Shown here: piece after piece, positions 45,648-53,941 of the stretch
Layout of the letters: every line of letters begins with the position of its first letter
Numbering within the stretch: position 1 is the stretch's first letter
NCBI GenBank assembly: GCA_002689655.1
Contig: NZHC01000070.1
Location: forward strand, 7,272-71,271
Length of the DNA stretch: 64,000 nt
Source: Rhodopirellula sp.
GTDB taxonomy: Bacteria > Planctomycetota > Planctomycetia > Pirellulales > Pirellulaceae
Reading direction: 5' to 3'
Position numbers and translations under genes: made by a program
Notes under the pieces: generated by a model
The model's database searches: none
Seen by the model: only the letters and a program-made list of their open reading frames with translations
What the model was told of the DNA's origin: nothing

Positions 45648-48302
45648 ATGACACCAATGATGCGGCAGTACCACGAGGCGAAAGCAGCATGCGGAGACGC
45701 ATTGCTGTTTTTTCGCATGGGCGACTTCTACGAACTCTTTCTCGACGACGCCAAAGTCGCTGCGAAAATCCTGGGCCTGAACCTCACCAGTAGGGACAAG
45801 GACAGTGACAACCCCACGGCGATGGCAGGCTTTCCGCATCACCAACTTGATTCCTACCTGCAGAAACTAATCAAAGCTGGCTTTCGAGCCGCTGTCTGTG
45901 AACAGGTCGAAGACCCAAAAACAGCCAAGGGCCTCGTCAAACGAGAAGTCACGCGAATCGTTAGTGCAGGCACGCTGACTGACGACGGGCTTCTGAACCC
46001 CAACGAAGCCAACTATGTTGCGGCAGTCTGCCTGCAGCACGACAAACGTGGTGGAAAGGCCAAGGAAGACCCGCAGGTGGGAATCGCATGGGCAGAGCTT
46101 TCGAGCGGCAGGTTCGAAGCGGGAACCTTTGCGAAATCACGTATCGAGGATGAACTTGAGAGAATTGGCCCTGCGGAAGTAATTTTCCGTGAAGATGATG
46201 TCCACTTCAGCCCTGACACAACCGCTTCCTGGTCGTGGACTCCGCGCCCGGCATGGAGTTTTGCAGAAGATTCTGCAACCGAAACACTGTGCAAGCAGCT
46301 TTCCGTACACAACCTTGAAGGCTTCGGTTTTGAACCTACCGATGTGCCAGCCATCCGAGCTGCGGGAGCCGTGCTAACCTATCTTCAAGAAACGCAGCGA
46401 AGCGGTCTGGATCATTTTCAGTCTCTCACCTCCCACCGCCGCAGTGGCTTTCTGCAAATTGATGCAGCGACACGGCGCAGCCTCGAAATCACCCGCACGC
46501 TCAGGAGTGGATCTCGCGAAGGTTCATTGCTGGGGGTTATCGATCTGACCTGCACGCCAATGGGCTCACGTTTACTTGCGGATTGGATTTCAGCTCCACT
46601 GATTGACAAAACGGGGATCAAGCAGCGTCTGGATGCTGTTGAAATGCTGTCAGCAGAAACAGGCTTTCGATCTGATACACAAAAGATTTTGAACCAGACA
46701 TTTGACCTGACTCGCTTGCTAGGTCGCATCGCTACAGGCAGAACTGGACCGCGTGATCTTCAGCAGGTCGCACGCACCCTCGCCAGTCTGCCATTGCTGA
46801 AAGCCCAACTCGCCGGCAGACAACCTGAACGTTTTTGCTTTGCCGACGCTCATTTGCACCTGTGTCCTGACCTACGCGGAAAACTTGAATTGGGGCTTGC
46901 TGACGAATGTCCCCTCACGGCTGCTGACGGAAATTTCATTCGTGAAGGATTCGATACTGAACTTGATGAGTTACGAACCCTCGCAAAGGGAGGTAAAGAA
47001 TGGATTGCTGCCTACCAACGTGACCAGATGGAACAGACTGGAATTTCGAATCTTAAAATTGGGTACAACAAAGTATTTGGGTATTACCTCGAAGCCACAA
47101 ATGCACATCGGGACAAAGTTCCCGACTTTTACATCCGCAAGCAGACGTTGAAAAACTGTGAGCGTTTCATCACCCCCGAGCTAAAGGAATACGAAGAGAA
47201 GGTTCTGGCTGCCGATGAAAAGGCGTCATCGCGAGAACAGCTGCTGTTCCAAGAACTTCGTGACGAAACACACCGGCAACTATCAACGCTGCAGGAAGTG
47301 GCGATGGCAATTGCGGAACTGGACGCGTTGGCAAGCTTGGGTGAAATTTCAAGCCGAAGGGGCTGGGTACGGCCAAGCTTAAATGACGAATCTGTTTTAC
47401 GAATCAATGGCGGACGCCACCCAGTGCTTGACGTCACTTTGCCCCAAGGTGAATTCGTTCCCAACGATTGTATCCAATCGCCCGAAACAGGAATGATCTT
47501 GCTGATTACGGGCCCCAACATGGCTGGAAAAAGCACTTACATCCGTCAAATCGCCCTGATCACCCTACTGGCTCAGGCAGGCTCTTTTGTGCCCGCTGAC
47601 TCTGCAGACATCGGTATCGCTGACCGTGTCTTTGCCCGTGTGGGAGCAAGTGATGAGCTGAGTCGCGGTCAAAGCACGTTCATGGTGGAAATGGTAGAGA
47701 CGGCCAGGATCCTCAACACCGCCACCTCTCGGAGTTTAGTGATCCTTGATGAAATTGGTCGTGGAACGAGTACTTACGATGGGCTTTCACTCGCATGGGC
47801 AATCACCGAGCATCTGCATGAACAAATTGGCTGTCGAACTCTTTTTGCCACGCACTATCACGAATTGACTCAACTCTCCGAATCACTGCCACGGGTATCG
47901 AATCTGAACGTGGCCGTTAAAGAGTGGGATGATGAGGTGGTATTTTTGCATCGCATTGTCGAAGGCGGTGCTGACAAGAGCTACGGAATTCATGTTGCCA
48001 GACTTGCTGGAATACCGGCGGAAGTCAACGAGCGAGCCAAGGATGTTCTTTCGCAACTGGAAGCAGACCATCGTGATGCATTTGATCGACCGACCATCCA
48101 AACACCAGGGCCAGATACCACCAACGGGCAATACCAACTGACGCTATTCGGCTTTGCTGACCACCCGCTACTGGACGAAGTGCAAAAACTTGACATCAAC
48201 GCGATGACACCGATGGATGCGATGAAATTTCTGCTGGATGCCCAAAAGAAATTAAAAACTGATGTGTCACCGCAACAAACGTCAACGCCTCACCAAACGT
48301 GA
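45648..48302 (+). CDS. mutS: DNA mismatch repair protein MutS
   Basis: 884 residues. MutS recognises mismatches and recruits MutL. The mismatch-reading Phe-x-Glu motif is intact in MGDFYELF (about 31-38). The connector, lever and clamp domains have normal length. The ATPase has Walker A TGPNMAGKSTYIRQ, the SRGQSTFMVEM segment, Walker B ILDEIGRGTSTYDG and FATHYHEL. A C-terminal tail (LTLFGFADHPLLDEVQKLDINAMTPMDAMKFLLDAQKKLK) fits the family's tetramerisation region. ATG 45648 starts right at the conserved TPMMRQYHEAK; a TTG ten codons upstream is in frame but unneeded. The 3' end overlaps the convergent sulfatase gene by 13 bases. Confidence 0.97.
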   Translation: MTPMMRQYHEAKAACGDALLFFRMGDFYELFLDDAKVAAKILGLNLTSRDKDSDNPTAMAGFPHHQLDSYLQKLIKAGFRAAVCEQVEDPKTAKGLVKREVTRIVSAGTLTDDGLLNPNEANYVAAVCLQHDKRGGKAKEDPQVGIAWAELSSGRFEAGTFAKSRIEDELERIGPAEVIFREDDVHFSPDTTASWSWTPRPAWSFAEDSATETLCKQLSVHNLEGFGFEPTDVPAIRAAGAVLTYLQETQRSGLDHFQSLTSHRRSGFLQIDAATRRSLEITRTLRSGSREGSLLGVIDLTCTPMGSRLLADWISAPLIDKTGIKQRLDAVEMLSAETGFRSDTQKILNQTFDLTRLLGRIATGRTGPRDLQQVARTLASLPLLKAQLAGRQPERFCFADAHLHLCPDLRGKLELGLADECPLTAADGNFIREGFDTELDELRTLAKGGKEWIAAYQRDQMEQTGISNLKIGYNKVFGYYLEATNAHRDKVPDFYIRKQTLKNCERFITPELKEYEEKVLAADEKASSREQLLFQELRDETHRQLSTLQEVAMAIAELDALASLGEISSRRGWVRPSLNDESVLRINGGRHPVLDVTLPQGEFVPNDCIQSPETGMILLITGPNMAGKSTYIRQIALITLLAQAGSFVPADSADIGIADRVFARVGASDELSRGQSTFMVEMVETARILNTATSRSLVILDEIGRGTSTYDGLSLAWAITEHLHEQIGCRTLFATHYHELTQLSESLPRVSNLNVAVKEWDDEVVFLHRIVEGGADKSYGIHVARLAGIPAEVNERAKDVLSQLEADHRDAFDRPTIQTPGPDTTNGQYQLTLFGFADHPLLDEVQKLDINAMTPMDAMKFLLDAQKKLKTDVSPQQTSTPHQT

Positions 48303-49717
48303 GATGCCTGAACGAGTTCCCGATACTGCTGCTCCAACGCGGCTTTAAGTTTGGCAGTTCTTGCAGGATCTTCATCTGCAACATTGCGTGACTCACCAAT
48401 ATCTGTGCTAAGGTCGTAAACTTCGATGTCAGTGAGTTTGGCATCACGCACAAGATTTGCACTATCGACGGTGACATTCGGCAACTTGGCAAGCTTGCCA
48501 CCATTCAATTTTGCCAGAACCTTCCACCGCCCGTAACGCATGGCGACCCTGGCATCGTTGAGTGCGTTGAAGTAAGCCCAAACAAGAGGTTTTTCGCGAA
48601 CAAGCGGTTTACCTTGTAGTACCGGCAAAAAGTTCACGCCGTCAAGAATAAGATTTGGTGGCACTTCCGCCTTTGCTAACGCACAAAACGTGGGTAACAA
48701 ATCGAGAGCAGAAACAGGCGTTGAAACAGGCTTGCCAGCAGGCTGAACTCGCCCCCGCCAGTTCATTATTCCCGCCACGCGAAAACCCGCATCCGTGGTG
48801 TGCAACTTCATTCCTCGGAGCGGCCCGGGGCGACCATAGGAACGTGCCGCGCCACCATAACGATTCAATGTCTCTGGACCGTTATCCGAGGTAAAGACGA
48901 TCAGCGTGTTATCACGTCGATCCAGTTTCTCAAGTCCTGCAAGCAACTCACCAACAGCGGCATCAACATTGGCAACATTCGCAAAGTATTGCGCCTCATT
49001 ACGATCCTTAGCTGAGCCGACATACGATTCGACAAGAGCGGGAGGTGATTCGATTGGCTCATGCGGTTCATGAAACGCAGCGTAGATAAAGAAAGGACGG
49101 TCGGGGTCGCATGTCTCGAGCCAAGTCATTGCCTCATCGACAACAATCTGACAACTGAAATCCTCGAGCAAACCAACTGAATCTCCATTTCGAACATAAT
49201 TACGAGGATGGCGGTGTGACGGAGATGCATTGTTCTGCGTTGCCAGCCAATGATCGAAACCGAAGTCGCCGGGTTGTGGTTGCCGGACATTATTAAATTC
49301 ACTGTTGCAGTGCCATTTACCAGCCATGCAAGTTTGATAGCCCGCGTCCTTGAGCAGTTTTGCCATCGTGATTTCGGAAGCCCTCATGTGCACCAATTCA
49401 CGTCGATTCTGCGTTGTTTTCTTGGCTTCCGGAATCCAATCGTAGACACCCGCTCGATTCGGACTACGACCTGTCAGCAACCCCACTCGTGATGGAGAGC
49501 AGACAGGAGCGGTTGAGTAAAAGTCAGTGAAAAGCACCCCTGTTTCTGCCAAATCATTCAAATGCGGAGTCTTAATAACAGGGTGTCCGTAACACTCCAG
49601 ATCTCCGTAGCCAAGATCATCACAAAGTACAACAACGATGTTGGGTCGGTCTTCCGCTCCCCACGCAGAGGCAAACAGAAACAATGAAGCGATTAAACAG
49701 CGAGCAGAAATGTTCAT
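48290..49717 (-). CDS. secreted sulfatase with formylglycine site
   Basis: About 475 residues. The signal peptide is MNISARCLIASLFLFASAWGAE. The type I sulfatase signature PVCSPSRVGLLTGR is complete; its Cys is the residue converted to formylglycine by the maturation enzyme. Other metal and active-site blocks are VVLCDDLGYGD, MAGKWHC, FFIYAAFHEPHEP, VFTSDNGPE and GMKLHTTDAGFRVAGIMNW. Planctomycetes carry many sulfatases for degrading sulfated algal polysaccharides; the substrate here is not readable. ATG 49717 opens the signal peptide; ATG 49735 is possible. A 16-base tandem duplication lies immediately upstream of the start. No sulfatase-modifying gene is in the window. Confidence 0.92.
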   Translation of the reverse strand: MNISARCLIASLFLFASAWGAEDRPNIVVVLCDDLGYGDLECYGHPVIKTPHLNDLAETGVLFTDFYSTAPVCSPSRVGLLTGRSPNRAGVYDWIPEAKKTTQNRRELVHMRASEITMAKLLKDAGYQTCMAGKWHCNSEFNNVRQPQPGDFGFDHWLATQNNASPSHRHPRNYVRNGDSVGLLEDFSCQIVVDEAMTWLETCDPDRPFFIYAAFHEPHEPIESPPALVESYVGSAKDRNEAQYFANVANVDAAVGELLAGLEKLDRRDNTLIVFTSDNGPETLNRYGGAARSYGRPGPLRGMKLHTTDAGFRVAGIMNWRGRVQPAGKPVSTPVSALDLLPTFCALAKAEVPPNLILDGVNFLPVLQGKPLVREKPLVWAYFNALNDARVAMRYGRWKVLAKLNGGKLAKLPNVTVDSANLVRDAKLTDIEVYDLSTDIGESRNVADEDPARTAKLKAALEQQYRELVQASHVW

Positions 49718-49733
49718 ACAAAGCAGCCGAATC

Positions 49734-49765
49734 ATTGTTGGGCGGTAATATTGTTGGGCGGTAAT
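49734..49765. repeat. perfect 16-base tandem duplication at the sulfatase start
   Basis: ATTGTTGGGCGGTAAT occurs twice back-to-back at 49734-49749 and 49750-49765. It lies directly upstream of the sulfatase signal peptide (minus strand), so it would alter the leader or start region of that gene. It is the same unit length as the duplication at 29601. Confidence 0.85.
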
Positions 49766-49942
49766 GGAGAGAGAATGCGTCCAAGTATACCCTGCCACGC
49801 CTCAGGCGGTCGTGCCTGAAGCAGAGGTCCCACGAACCAAAAACACGACGGGCTGGACCAAAACTGACACTGCGTTTAGGCTGACGTTGCTGGGCAGCAG
49901 GAGCAGATCCAAAGCAGCACGGCACTTATCTCAACACCCATC

Positions 49943-49960
49943 ATGCGGAGTTCCCCCTGA
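49943..49960 (+). promoter_or_regulatory. five-codon mini-ORF and ribosome site before the ABC operon
   Basis: ATG CGG AGT TCC CCC TGA runs from 49943 to 49960. Its TGA overlaps the CTG (49957) that appears to start the ABC ATPase gene (CTGA), like the usual ATGA coupling. GGAG at 49947-49950 is six bases from that CTG and could act as its ribosome site. The TTCCCCC run also makes a one-base indel or ribosomal slip possible. Confidence 0.45.
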
Positions 49961-50883
49961 GCCCGATCATCTCTCTTAACGGAGTCACCAAGCTCTACGG
50001 CGGCTTCCGGGCTCTGGACGATGTTTCGCTGGAGATCCAACCTGGAATCACAGGTTTGCTCGGCCCAAATGGTTCAGGGAAAAGCACACTTATCAAATCG
50101 TTGCTGGGGTTGGTCCGTAATCATCAGGGAGCAGGCACGGTACTAGGCTTGCAGTGGCCTCGCGAGGTTCGTGAGATCCGTGATCGCGTCGGCTACCTGC
50201 CGGAGGACGATTGTTACATCGCGGGTCTGACGGGGATTGAAGCCGTAGCATTCATGGCAAATCTGTCGGGTCTTCCCAAAACAGAAGGTCTGAGAAGAGC
50301 TCACGAGATCACCGATTTCTGTGACATCGGCGAAGAAAAATATCGCAGTGTCGAAGCTTATTCGACAGGCATGCGTCAGAAATTGAAATTTGCACAAGCC
50401 CTCGTGCATGATCCTCCCTTCCTGATCCTTGATGAACCAACCACCGGGCTTGATCCCGACCAACGTGATGCCATGCTTCGTCGAATTCGCACGTTAGCCA
50501 GGGAACACGGAAAATCCATCCTGCTCTCTACGCATATCTTGCCAGACGTCAAGGCAGTGTGTGATCAAGTCGTTATTCTCGCTCGCGGCAAAGTGCGAGT
50601 TTATGACTCGATGGAAAACCTGAGCAAACCGGCGGAACCCACACTGAACGTTATGATCTATGGGCAAAAGAAAGCGTTCCTAAGTGGTCTCGATAAAGCG
50701 GGATATACCGTGACTGCCAAGCCCGATGGCACGCTAAAGATCACGGGGACAGGCGTCGATCAAGTTTCCAGCGTATGGGACATTGCAGCAGCCACCAAAA
50801 CCTCCATTCGCCGACTCGTGCCGGCACAAAACTCTCTGGAAGAGATTTTCTTTCAAGCTGTATCCGCATCGGAGCATTCCTAA
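49957..50883 (+). CDS. ABC transporter ATPase 1, probable CTG start
   Basis: About 308 residues. Walker A GPNGSGKST, Q-loop region YLPEDD, signature YSTGMRQKLKFAQAL, Walker B FLILDEPTTGLDPDQ and switch His in STHIL are all present, so the ATPase should be active; it resembles multidrug or NatA/CcmA-type exporters. From the upstream in-frame stop to Walker A there is no ATG or GTG, and the only TTG (50056) would cut off the first beta strands (LNGVTKLYGGFRALDDVSLEI). CTG 49957, with GGAG six bases before it, restores the normal N-terminus. It is the first gene of a four-gene export operon; the next start is one base after its stop codon. Confidence 0.88.
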   Translation: MSPIISLNGVTKLYGGFRALDDVSLEIQPGITGLLGPNGSGKSTLIKSLLGLVRNHQGAGTVLGLQWPREVREIRDRVGYLPEDDCYIAGLTGIEAVAFMANLSGLPKTEGLRRAHEITDFCDIGEEKYRSVEAYSTGMRQKLKFAQALVHDPPFLILDEPTTGLDPDQRDAMLRRIRTLAREHGKSILLSTHILPDVKAVCDQVVILARGKVRVYDSMENLSKPAEPTLNVMIYGQKKAFLSGLDKAGYTVTAKPDGTLKITGTGVDQVSSVWDIAAATKTSIRRLVPAQNSLEEIFFQAVSASEHS

Positions 50884-50884
50884 T

Positions 50885-51853
50885 ATGCCAGTGCATGACC
50901 TCGGATATCGAAAGTGGGTTGGCAGACGCAATCACCGACTGATCCGCCCTTTGTTTATCGCCCGAAGCGGAATCACGCTGATTTGGCGGCGGCGAATGCT
51001 CAAACTGCTGTTGATGGTTGCATGGCTTCCCATTGCCATTCCAGCCATTGGGATTTTCTGCTTTGAGCAGGGAGTTACTGATGTGACTTACCGCAGAATC
51101 ATCATCCGGACCTTGCAAGGTCCAATGGAACGCCCAGACCTCGCTACGCAGATGCTACAAGATCCCGTCAGCATTCGGCATGAGGTTTGGTCTACACTGA
51201 TTTTGGGGTTTTTCCGCGTGCCGCAGTTGTATTCAATGGTCCTCCTGATTGGCCTGATCGCGCCATTGCTAATTTCCTATGACCTACGTAGCAAAGCCTA
51301 TCTCCAGTACTTCTCCCGTCCACTCTCACCCAATGAGTACATCATTGGCAAGTCAGCTGTGATCTGGTTCTTTCTGGGCATGATCACGACCCTACCAGGA
51401 CTGACGCTTTACCTGCTGGGGGTCTTACTTTCCCCTGAAATCTCGGTTGTGGGCATGACATGGGACATTCCGCTTCGCATTCTTGTTGCCTCCGTTGCGT
51501 TGATTGTTCCCACCACTGCGTTAGCAATTAGCTACTCGGCATGCACTGTGGAAAATCGCTATGCATCCTTTGCATGGTTTGCGACGTGGATCATGGGCTC
51601 GGTGGCTTATCAAATTCTCACCAACGCACCGCGTGTGGGACGAGGTCGCAGAAACAGAATCGATATGGATGTCGATACGGAACGTTGGCTGCTGGTTTCT
51701 CCCCACCACACACTCGGCAAAGTGGAAACGTGGATCTTCGGCCTCGACGCTGGCGAAGCATCGGTTTGGCCAGCGATATTGATCCTGCTCGCAATCACAA
51801 TCATCGGCACCCTTTTCGTTCGAAGTCGTCTTATCGCAAGGCTAAGTGTTTGA
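50885..51853 (+). CDS. ABC-2-type transporter permease 1
   Basis: 322 residues with about six membrane helices: about 40-60 (LKLLLMVAWLPIAIPAIGIF), 120-140 (YSMVLLIGLIAPLLISYDL), 165-190, 210-230, 245-265 and 300-317. The first cytosolic stretch is basic (RKWVGRRNHRLIRP). The sequence RSKAYLQYFSRPLSPNEYIIGK between helices two and three is the coupling loop typical of ABC-2 permeases, which move drugs, polysaccharides or lipids outward. ATG 50885 lies one base after the upstream stop. Its own stop overlaps the next gene's ATG (TGATG). It presumably pairs with ATPase 1. Confidence 0.85.
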   Translation: MPVHDLGYRKWVGRRNHRLIRPLFIARSGITLIWRRRMLKLLLMVAWLPIAIPAIGIFCFEQGVTDVTYRRIIIRTLQGPMERPDLATQMLQDPVSIRHEVWSTLILGFFRVPQLYSMVLLIGLIAPLLISYDLRSKAYLQYFSRPLSPNEYIIGKSAVIWFFLGMITTLPGLTLYLLGVLLSPEISVVGMTWDIPLRILVASVALIVPTTALAISYSACTVENRYASFAWFATWIMGSVAYQILTNAPRVGRGRRNRIDMDVDTERWLLVSPHHTLGKVETWIFGLDAGEASVWPAILILLAITIIGTLFVRSRLIARLSV

Positions 51854-52788
51854 TGATTCAACTTGAAAAGGTTTCCAAACTGTACGGCACCGTTATTGGA
51901 GCGAATGATCTGACTGTTGAATTGGGGCCAGGTGCGTATGGCATCGTGGGTCCCAATGGGTCTGGAAAAACTACTTTGATCAATCTTTTGACTGGGCAAC
52001 TGAGACCAACACTCGGCAAAGTTTCTGTCTTTGCCGAAAATCCTTGGCGGAACAGAAAACTGCTGCGACGAATCGGCCTGTGCCCGGCAACCGACGTTCT
52101 GTACCCAAACGTGTCTGCCTACGAATGGGTTACTTATCAAGTCCGCCTCCATGGCCTTTCCCGTTCGGACAGCAAGCAATGCGCTACTGAAAGTCTTGCC
52201 CAGGTTCAGATGACCGAAAACATGCACCGACCGATGGGGGAGTACTCCTTGGGAATGAGACAGCGAACCAAGATTGCCCAAGCATTGGCACACCGACCGG
52301 AGCTCCTGATTCTCGATGAACCCTACAACGGCCTCGACCCCGTCGGTCGCCATCAAATGACCCAACTTCTGATCAAGCTTTCAGAGCAGGGCACCAGCCT
52401 GCTGTTTGCAAGCCATGTGCTTCATGAGATCGAAGAGATCACTTCATCGTTTCTGTTGATTCACGGTGGTCGATTACTCGCGTCGGGTACGGCAAGTGAA
52501 GTAGAAAAAATCATCGCCGATACGCCTCAGGAGGTCGTACTTGTCGGCCCTGATGTTCCCAAATTGATCCCTCACCTGGCAGATCAGACATGGGTCGATT
52601 CGATCCAACTGGTTGCAGAGCGAACAGAGCTTAGAATTGGTCTCCGCGATCCCTCAAACCTATATCACTCCGTCGCCGACTGGATCAGTAAAGATCAGCT
52701 GCAAATCAATCAGTTCCAAACCGCCAACAGCAACCTCACGGCAGTCTTCGAATCCTTACTGCGGCACCATCGTGGAGAATCAAAGTGA
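51853..52788 (+). CDS. ABC transporter ATPase 2
   Basis: About 311 residues. It starts MIQLEKVSKLYGTVIGANDLTVELGPGAYGIVGPNGSGKTTLINLL, with an intact Walker A. The signature is YSLGMRQRTKIAQAL, Walker B LLILDEPYNGLDPVGR and the switch His is in FASHVLHEIEE. The C-terminal 90 residues form the usual accessory domain of NatA-like exporters. ATG 51853 overlaps the previous stop (TGATG), which fixes the start. The frame is open far upstream, but that part lies over permease 1. A second ATPase in the operon suggests either a heterodimer with ATPase 1 or a second ATPase-permease pair. Confidence 0.92.
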   Translation: MIQLEKVSKLYGTVIGANDLTVELGPGAYGIVGPNGSGKTTLINLLTGQLRPTLGKVSVFAENPWRNRKLLRRIGLCPATDVLYPNVSAYEWVTYQVRLHGLSRSDSKQCATESLAQVQMTENMHRPMGEYSLGMRQRTKIAQALAHRPELLILDEPYNGLDPVGRHQMTQLLIKLSEQGTSLLFASHVLHEIEEITSSFLLIHGGRLLASGTASEVEKIIADTPQEVVLVGPDVPKLIPHLADQTWVDSIQLVAERTELRIGLRDPSNLYHSVADWISKDQLQINQFQTANSNLTAVFESLLRHHRGESK

Positions 52789-53555
52789 ATCCACTGCTTG
52801 TACTCGATGTCGTGCGTTTCGAGCTTCGTCGCTCACTATCACCAGGACGCCTTGCGATCTGGAGCATTCTTGTTCTGTTTCCAATCGCTCTCGTGGCCGC
52901 CCTTCGCTTGCTTAGTAATCAAGCTGCTGAAAACGCTGAAGCTTGGGGAATGACACTGTACTTCCTGATCCCCGAGGTGGTTTGCCTGCTCGGATTACTG
53001 CTCTGGGCCACACCCGCAGTCAGCACCGAAGTAGAAGGGCAAACCTGGATCTATCTGGCGATGCGAAGATCGGGACGAAACTTGGTGCTGATCGGCAAAT
53101 ACCTCACTGCAGTACTTTGGTCTTGCTCAGCGGCGTGCGTTGCAACGACGGTCTGCACTATCATCATGGGAAGTGCCGGCGGGCTTCAACTCTGGTTTGT
53201 CATCTGTCTCCTCTCACTTCTGTCTTGCCTTGCACATGCTGCTCTCTACATCTTGATTGGAACGATCTTTTTTCGCCGCACAATGGTGACAGCTGTTGTC
53301 TACACACTTCTTATTGAATACGGCCTAGCCTTCGTACCAGCCATGGCCAATCGATTGACCATCAACTATCGACTACGCGGACTACTCGCAGACTGGATGG
53401 ACTGGACCGCAGCAAGAACGATCACGGAAACCCTCGGAGGACAGGAAACGGCATGGATTCACGTCGTGGTTCTGCTGGCAACCTCCGTCACATTACTAAC
53501 GACCGCCATCCTCAGATTGACGTGGACTGAATTACCCACGCAGCAGGAAGGCTAA
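52785..53555 (+). CDS. ABC-2-type transporter permease 2
   Basis: 256 residues with about six helices: about 24-44 (LAIWSILVLFPIALVAALRLL), 58-78 (LYFLIPEVVCLLGLLLWATPAV), 105-127, 137-158, 163-185 and 220-242. The loop STEVEGQTWIYLAMRRSGRNLVLIGKYL after helix two corresponds to the coupling region also seen in permease 1. The GTG start (52785) overlaps the previous gene's stop by four bases (GTGA). It is the last gene of the operon. The transported substrate cannot be deduced. Confidence 0.87.
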   Translation: MNPLLVLDVVRFELRRSLSPGRLAIWSILVLFPIALVAALRLLSNQAAENAEAWGMTLYFLIPEVVCLLGLLLWATPAVSTEVEGQTWIYLAMRRSGRNLVLIGKYLTAVLWSCSAACVATTVCTIIMGSAGGLQLWFVICLLSLLSCLAHAALYILIGTIFFRRTMVTAVVYTLLIEYGLAFVPAMANRLTINYRLRGLLADWMDWTAARTITETLGGQETAWIHVVVLLATSVTLLTTAILRLTWTELPTQQEG

Positions 53556-53941
53556 CTCGAATTCTTGCGATCAATAGAAAGAATCCCGCTGGCAAACCGA
53601 AGGTGGCAACAGACTGCTAAGCAACCTCTGAGCCGAAGCTGATTTGCAAATGAGGGGACCCGTCACAGGCAGTGCAAGAAAGCACTCGTAAAGACTGAAT
53701 CTCAGCCGACACCCCGAAGCGACCGACGTGGCACTACTCAGTATTTGGCCTCATGCTTCACCGAAGAAGCAGACTAAAACGCAACTCAGCACATCTCACA
53801 ACAGACTTTTGAGCGCGAATCACCCGGTGTCCTGCCAGTCAGGCGGCAGAGCGTTTCACTGACCGCTGCCAAACGGTTCTGCTCCATCACAATCGGCGTC
53901 TTACTATGCTTAGCACTCTTCTGGCAGATACAATTCCATGA
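53556..53941. other. 386-base convergent intergenic region
   Basis: It separates the ABC operon from the convergent vWA gene. A weak 5-base hairpin (AGTGC at 53671, GCACT at 53682) is the only structure seen. There is no believable gene and no clear terminator. Confidence 0.5.

Noticed and set aside
50056-50883. TTG 50056 as the start of ABC ATPase 1
   Set aside because: It would begin inside the strand before Walker A and remove about 33 conserved residues that are clearly readable upstream.
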